Below are positions 8,231-10,209 of a stretch of DNA of 10,209 nt, one piece after another. The notes beneath the pieces were generated by a model that did no database searches, was not told the origin of the DNA, and saw only the letters and a list, made by a program, of their open reading frames with translations. A program made the translations under genes and the position numbers. How positions within the stretch are numbered: the stretch's first letter is position 1; each line of letters starts with the position of its first letter. Origin of the DNA: Phormidesmis priestleyi (GTDB lineage: Bacteria; Cyanobacteriota; Cyanobacteriia; Phormidesmidales; Phormidesmidaceae); contig QBMP01000020.1 in the NCBI GenBank assembly GCA_003242115.1, forward strand, positions 1 to 10,209, in the 5' to 3' direction.

Positions 8231-8337
8231 CTGGGGGCAAAAGAAACTAAACGAAAACCGTTGTTGTTGTTGCGGTTGTCAGTCCTGTTCCTGTTGCGAT
8301 TGGCCGCGCGACAGTTCTCCGGGTTGTTGTTCCACGA
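8231..8337 (-). repeat. DGR template repeat (TR)
   Basis: This 107-base sequence matches the VR at 9577-9683 except at 17 positions, all adenine in the TR strand. The TR has 31 adenines and 76 other bases; none of the 76 differs. Read in the frame of the variable protein it holds twelve Asn codons (eleven AAC, one AAT), the usual DGR design, since changing the two A bases of AAC reaches many residues without creating a stop. It lies at the 3' end of the cassette, after the reverse transcriptase, and its first 91 bases or so are also the last codons of the truncated RT frame. Its 3' 30 bases (8231-8260) are identical to the VR end. The base before its 5' edge (8338) is the only nearby non-adenine difference and probably belongs to the RT gene. 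Confidence 0.95.
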
Positions 8338-9077
8338 GCTTGCAAAAATGCTTTGTCATCACTAAACAATGCAAAGTCATCAACGTAGCGGACGTAGCCT
8401 TTGGCTTTGAGTTGTTCTTTGACAAAGTGATCAAAGCCATTGAGATAAATATTGGCAAAAAACTGGCTGGTAAGATTGCCAATCGGCAAGCCTCGACGGC
8501 GCAGGGCAGGGGTGAGCATAATATCACCCGGAAAGTATTGTAAGACCGTTTCTTGTTCGTTGCTGCCGTCAATGATGGTATCAATTAGCCAGAGGGTGTC
8601 TTTACACTTAAGCTTATGGCGAATGAGATCTTTTAGAATTTGGTGATCGACGCTAGGAAAGTATTTGCGAACGTCGCATTGCAATACGTACCGATGTGAG
8701 CGGGCAAATTTGATGAATCTGGCTAGGGCTTTGTGGGTGCCAAAGCCGACCCGATTGGCGTAGGAGTCGGCTATAAAGCCGCTTTCAAAACAAGGCGTGA
8801 TGATGTTGCACAGGGCATGATGCACGACTCGATCTCGGTAAGGTGCGGCGGAGATGATACGCGGCTTAGGATCGATGATTTTGAAAGTTCTGTATGGGCC
8901 GGGCTGATAGGTTCTATCGGCTAGTTCAGATTGAAGTTGAATGAGATTGCTTTCAAAGTTGAAATTAAACTCTAAAACGTTTTCTCTCAGTCGTTTACCG
9001 CTTTCGGCCCTGCGCGCCGCCCACCATAAGTTTTCAAATTCAACGATTTGTGAGTACAGGTTTCCGTAGCGTTTCAT
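8247..9077 (-). CDS. DGR reverse transcriptase, C-terminally truncated and fused in frame to the TR
   Basis: The enzyme copies TR RNA into cDNA with errors at adenines and works with Avd. Visible motifs are the N-terminal [17 protein letters not shown], the block [29 protein letters not shown] with the first catalytic Asp, [21 protein letters not shown] carrying the DGR-type GxxxSQ signature, and YVRYVDDF with Asp233-Asp234. Genuine RT sequence stops at about residue 248 (FLQAR). The last 28 codons are TR read in another frame, a Thr-rich tail ending at a TAG inside the TR. The later palm motifs and the thumb, which family members carry after YxDD, are absent. No RT-like sequence appears in any frame between 8067 and 8230. 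I start at the ATG at 9077, which has AGGA about 8 bases upstream, not the longer frame from 9125. Identity is sure; activity is doubtful, and pseudogene status is possible. Confidence 0.92.
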   Translation of the reverse strand: MKRYGNLYSQIVEFENLWWAARRAESGKRLRENVLEFNFNFESNLIQLQSELADRTYQPGPYRTFKIIDPKPRIISAAPYRDRVVHHALCNIITPCFESGFIADSYANRVGFGTHKALARFIKFARSHRYVLQCDVRKYFPSVDHQILKDLIRHKLKCKDTLWLIDTIIDGSNEQETVLQYFPGDIMLTPALRRRGLPIGNLTSQFFANIYLNGFDHFVKEQLKAKGYVRYVDDFALFSDDKAFLQARGTTTRRTVARPIATGTGLTTATTTTVFV

Positions 9078-9417
9078 GCGGTTTTTCCTGCTGTTGTTTG
9101 ATCCAACCACCAAGCTCTGCGCCAATTTCGTTGATTAGCTTGCTGACGTATTCAAAGCGGCGCAGATCCATTTGCTGAAAGTCTAACAGTAGCCGAGTTT
9201 GGTAGCGTAATATCGCTAGCTGACTGTTGAGATTTTCTAGACGGTTGAGCTTATCTTTTTCAAATCTTGCTTTGATCAGTTGTTCTAAAAAATCGTAAAG
9301 CCCTGATACCATCCGATCACCCAGCGAAAACTTGTGATTTTTGGGTAAGCGGTTGAGAATAGGCACGTACCACTTAATCAGGTCGTAGGTTTTTTGAATG
9401 ATCGGGATTTCTTCCAT
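9040..9417 (-). CDS. avd: Avd, DGR accessory variability protein
   Basis: This 125-residue, basic, helical protein matches the Avd / four-helix-bundle type (23S rRNA-intervening-protein fold). It begins with [30 protein letters not shown], where LP-x2-HKF-x-LGDR is the segment I recognise from DGR Avd proteins. The following helices are [15 protein letters not shown], a Leu-rich third helix with [13 protein letters not shown], and [19 protein letters not shown], then a short basic tail. In characterised DGRs Avd forms a pentamer that binds the RT and nucleic acid and is required for mutagenic homing. Its 3' end overlaps the RT start by 38 bases in a different frame, consistent with translational coupling. 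The ATG at 9417 has no strong Shine-Dalgarno sequence. The gene looks full length. Confidence 0.9.
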   Translation of the reverse strand: MEEIPIIQKTYDLIKWYVPILNRLPKNHKFSLGDRMVSGLYDFLEQLIKARFEKDKLNRLENLNSQLAILRYQTRLLLDFQQMDLRRFEYVSKLINEIGAELGGWIKQQQEKPHETLRKPVLTNR

Positions 9418-9506
9418 GTAATTATTTTCTGGGGATATCTATGGTATTATTGAACGTAGTTTCTTGTAAATAACTGGCAGATAGCGAGAGATTCTAGAAA
9501 TTTTTA

Positions 9507-9519
9507 TGCGCTTCGCGCA
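9507..9519 (-). other. Mini-hairpin between VR and avd
   Basis: On the minus strand TGCGC-GAA-GCGCA is a perfect 5-bp stem with a GAA loop. Its centre is GCGAAGC, known to form an exceptionally stable DNA mini-hairpin. Characterised DGRs have a hairpin or cruciform with a G- and A-rich loop just 3' of the VR that marks the target. This one lies 57 bases past the VR end, further than the few bases seen in Bordetella phage. It may be the DGR target hairpin or an unrelated transcription signal. Confidence 0.5.
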
Positions 9520-9521
9520 CT

Positions 9522-9568
9522 AGGAAAGAAAGAGAAGAGGGAAAGAGGGTAAAAGAGAACAGGGAAAG
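9522..9568 (+). repeat. Homopurine/homopyrimidine tract downstream of the variable gene
   Basis: Forty-five of 47 bases on the plus strand are purines, with 28 uninterrupted (9522-9549) and single pyrimidines at 9550 and 9560. The minus strand, which carries the DGR genes, is therefore almost pure C/T just after the VP stop codon. Such tracts can form triplex DNA or impede polymerases. The tract separates the VR from the mini-hairpin at 9507-9519. Confidence 0.7.
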
Positions 9569-9569
9569 C

Positions 9570-10209
9570 CTAAGTCCTGGGGGCAAAAGAAACTAAACGA
9601 AAACCGATGCAGTCGTAGCGGTTGACAGCCCTGTACCAGCTGCGACCGGCCGCGCGACAGTACTCCGGGAGGCCGTTCCACGAACCGCCCCGCAGCACTT
9701 TTAAACCGCCCGATGATTCCCAAGCACTCCCATCACTAGGCGCGCCCTTATAAGAATTATGCCATCCATCTAGGCACCATTCCCACACATTTCCGTGCAT
9801 ATCATACAAGCCGAAGTGATTGGGCTTGAAGCTGCCAACCTCTATCGTTGTCTTTCGATATTCTCCTTTTAGCCCTTTGCCATAGTTGCCCGGATAAGTT
9901 TTACCTTCGTATATCCAATCTGTTCCTTGATAATTTGCCAATGCCGTCGTGATCGTTAGCCCATAGTGAAAGGGCGTTGTCGTTTTGGCACGGCAAGCAT
10001 ATCCCCACTGTGCTTCACTAGGTAAAGTATACGCCCATTCTGAGCACTGCGATAGCCGCTTACAAAACTCTATCGCGTCTTCCCACGACACACATTCAAC
10101 AGGCCGCTTTGCCCCTTTGAATTGTGCCGGATCTGCGTTCAACTCTCGCTCTACTTGAGCAAATCCGGCCACTGCCCGCCACTGCGCTTGAGTGACCGCA
10201 TACTTGCCC
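9570..10209 (-). CDS. DGR variable protein, FGE-sulfatase / C-type-lectin fold (5' end missing)
   Basis: The frame is open to the window edge, so the start lies outside; 212 codons are visible. It begins inside the domain with GKYAVTQAQWRAVAGF and continues with family landmarks of formylglycine-generating-enzyme-like proteins: RPVECVSWEDAIEFCKRLS, YTLPSEAQWGYACRA, NHFGLYDMHGNVWEWCLD, VLRGGSW and the terminal GFRLVSF. The last third is the VR. Relative to the TR, 13 residues are changed, mostly Asn to Gly, Leu, Tyr, Ser, Asp, Cys or Ile. The spaced Cys pair of true FGE enzymes in this C-terminal block is not evident, so the protein is probably a binding scaffold and not a sulfatase activator. 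What it binds, and whether an N-terminal signal, kinase or other domain precedes it, cannot be seen. Downstream of it come avd, RT and TR. Confidence 0.93.
   Translation of the reverse strand, partial: GKYAVTQAQWRAVAGFAQVERELNADPAQFKGAKRPVECVSWEDAIEFCKRLSQCSEWAYTLPSEAQWGYACRAKTTTPFHYGLTITTALANYQGTDWIYEGKTYPGNYGKGLKGEYRKTTIEVGSFKPNHFGLYDMHGNVWEWCLDGWHNSYKGAPSDGSAWESSGGLKVLRGGSWNGLPEYCRAAGRSWYRAVNRYDCIGFRLVSFAPRT
9577..9606 (-). promoter_or_regulatory. Candidate initiation-of-mutagenic-homing (IMH) segment at the VR 3' end
   Basis: The 30 bases after the last A substitution are identical in VR and TR, including a T-rich stretch and the terminal GCCCCCAG. In studied DGRs the VR 3' end is where cDNA integration begins, and its GC-rich edge is the IMH. 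Unlike Bordetella phage, where IMH and its TR counterpart differ at a few bases, they are identical here. The flanks beyond 9577 would have to separate target from template. Confidence 0.5.
9577..9683 (-). repeat. DGR variable repeat (VR)
   Basis: This is the diversified copy of the TR, 1,346 bp away in the same orientation. It ends five bases before the VP stop codon, so the changes fall in the C-terminal ligand face of the lectin-like fold. Of 17 differences from the TR, 8 are A to G, 8 A to T and 1 A to C. They run from the third AAC codon region (9674) to 9607. Conserved framework codons such as W, P, CRAA and GFR contain few TR adenines or have kept them. No stop codon has arisen. Confidence 0.95.

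Larger units (their letters stand above)
8231..10209 (-). mobile_element. Diversity-generating retroelement cassette (5' end of target gene outside window)
   Basis: All four DGR parts are present in one orientation: variable protein with VR, avd, reverse transcriptase, TR. The order places the TR last, after the RT, whereas the Bordetella phage element has TR between avd and RT. Genes are tightly spaced or overlapping from avd to TR, which suggests one transcript. The cassette is convergent with putA, with 164 bp between the TR and the putA stop. No transposase, integrase, target-site duplication or tRNA end is seen in the window. Confidence 0.93.

Noticed and set aside
8142..8543. Plus-strand open frame with a Cys-rich stretch, preceded by a GAGGGG Shine-Dalgarno-like sequence
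   Set aside because: The Cys run is just the reverse complement of the AAC codons of the TR, and the rest is antisense to the RT. The first 28 codons before the TR match nothing I recognise and overlap the inverted repeats, so a gene is not supported.
8247..9077. Group II intron or retron RT
   Set aside because: Avd, the TR/VR pair and the [10 protein letters not shown] motif identify a DGR; no intron RNA domains or maturase region are seen.
9078..9125. Sixteen extra N-terminal codons on the RT frame
   Set aside because: They lie inside avd, and the ATG at 9077 has an AGGA ribosome site and gives the conserved MKRYGNL start.

Overview
The window looks like cyanobacterial chromosome. Thirteen copies of the HIP1 octamer GCGATCGC lie in the first 7.8 kb, and the first 8.07 kb encodes cyanobacterial-type cyanophycin and proline enzymes. 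The species cannot be named from this window.

Layout. (1) 1-437, +: 3' end of a YchJ-like SEC-C zinc-motif protein, convergent with a small DUF4404-type protein (440-730, -). (2) 1019-8066, all +: cyanophycinase (cphB), cyanophycin synthetase (cphA) and a bifunctional proline dehydrogenase / glutamate-semialdehyde dehydrogenase (putA). Together they form a nitrogen-store module: CphA polymerises Asp and Arg, CphB cuts the polymer to dipeptides, and PutA oxidises proline, which cyanobacteria can make from the released arginine, to glutamate. The cphA-putA gap holds four tandem copies of an 18-bp unit. (3) 8067-10209, all -: a diversity-generating retroelement (DGR), convergent with putA.

The DGR is the main discovery. 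In transcription order it has a variable protein with a formylglycine-generating-enzyme-like (C-type-lectin) fold, whose start lies outside the window; a variable repeat (VR) at that gene's 3' end; an Avd accessory gene; a DGR reverse transcriptase overlapping avd by 38 bp; and the template repeat (TR). Over 107 aligned bases TR and VR differ at 17 positions. All 17 are adenines in the TR strand, and none of the 76 non-adenine positions differs. This is the signature of adenine-directed mutagenic retrohoming.

The unusual part is that the reverse transcriptase is cut short 14 residues after its YVDD motif and runs directly, in frame, into the TR. The core after the active site and the thumb are missing. 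The junction looks like a deletion through a short TCGTGG microhomology. The element therefore carries a clean record of diversification but a probably disabled enzyme, so it was either lost recently or is served by an RT elsewhere. Just 3' of the TR is a nested inverted-repeat structure with a GGAA tetraloop. A very stable GCGAAGC-type mini-hairpin and a purine/pyrimidine tract lie between VR and avd.
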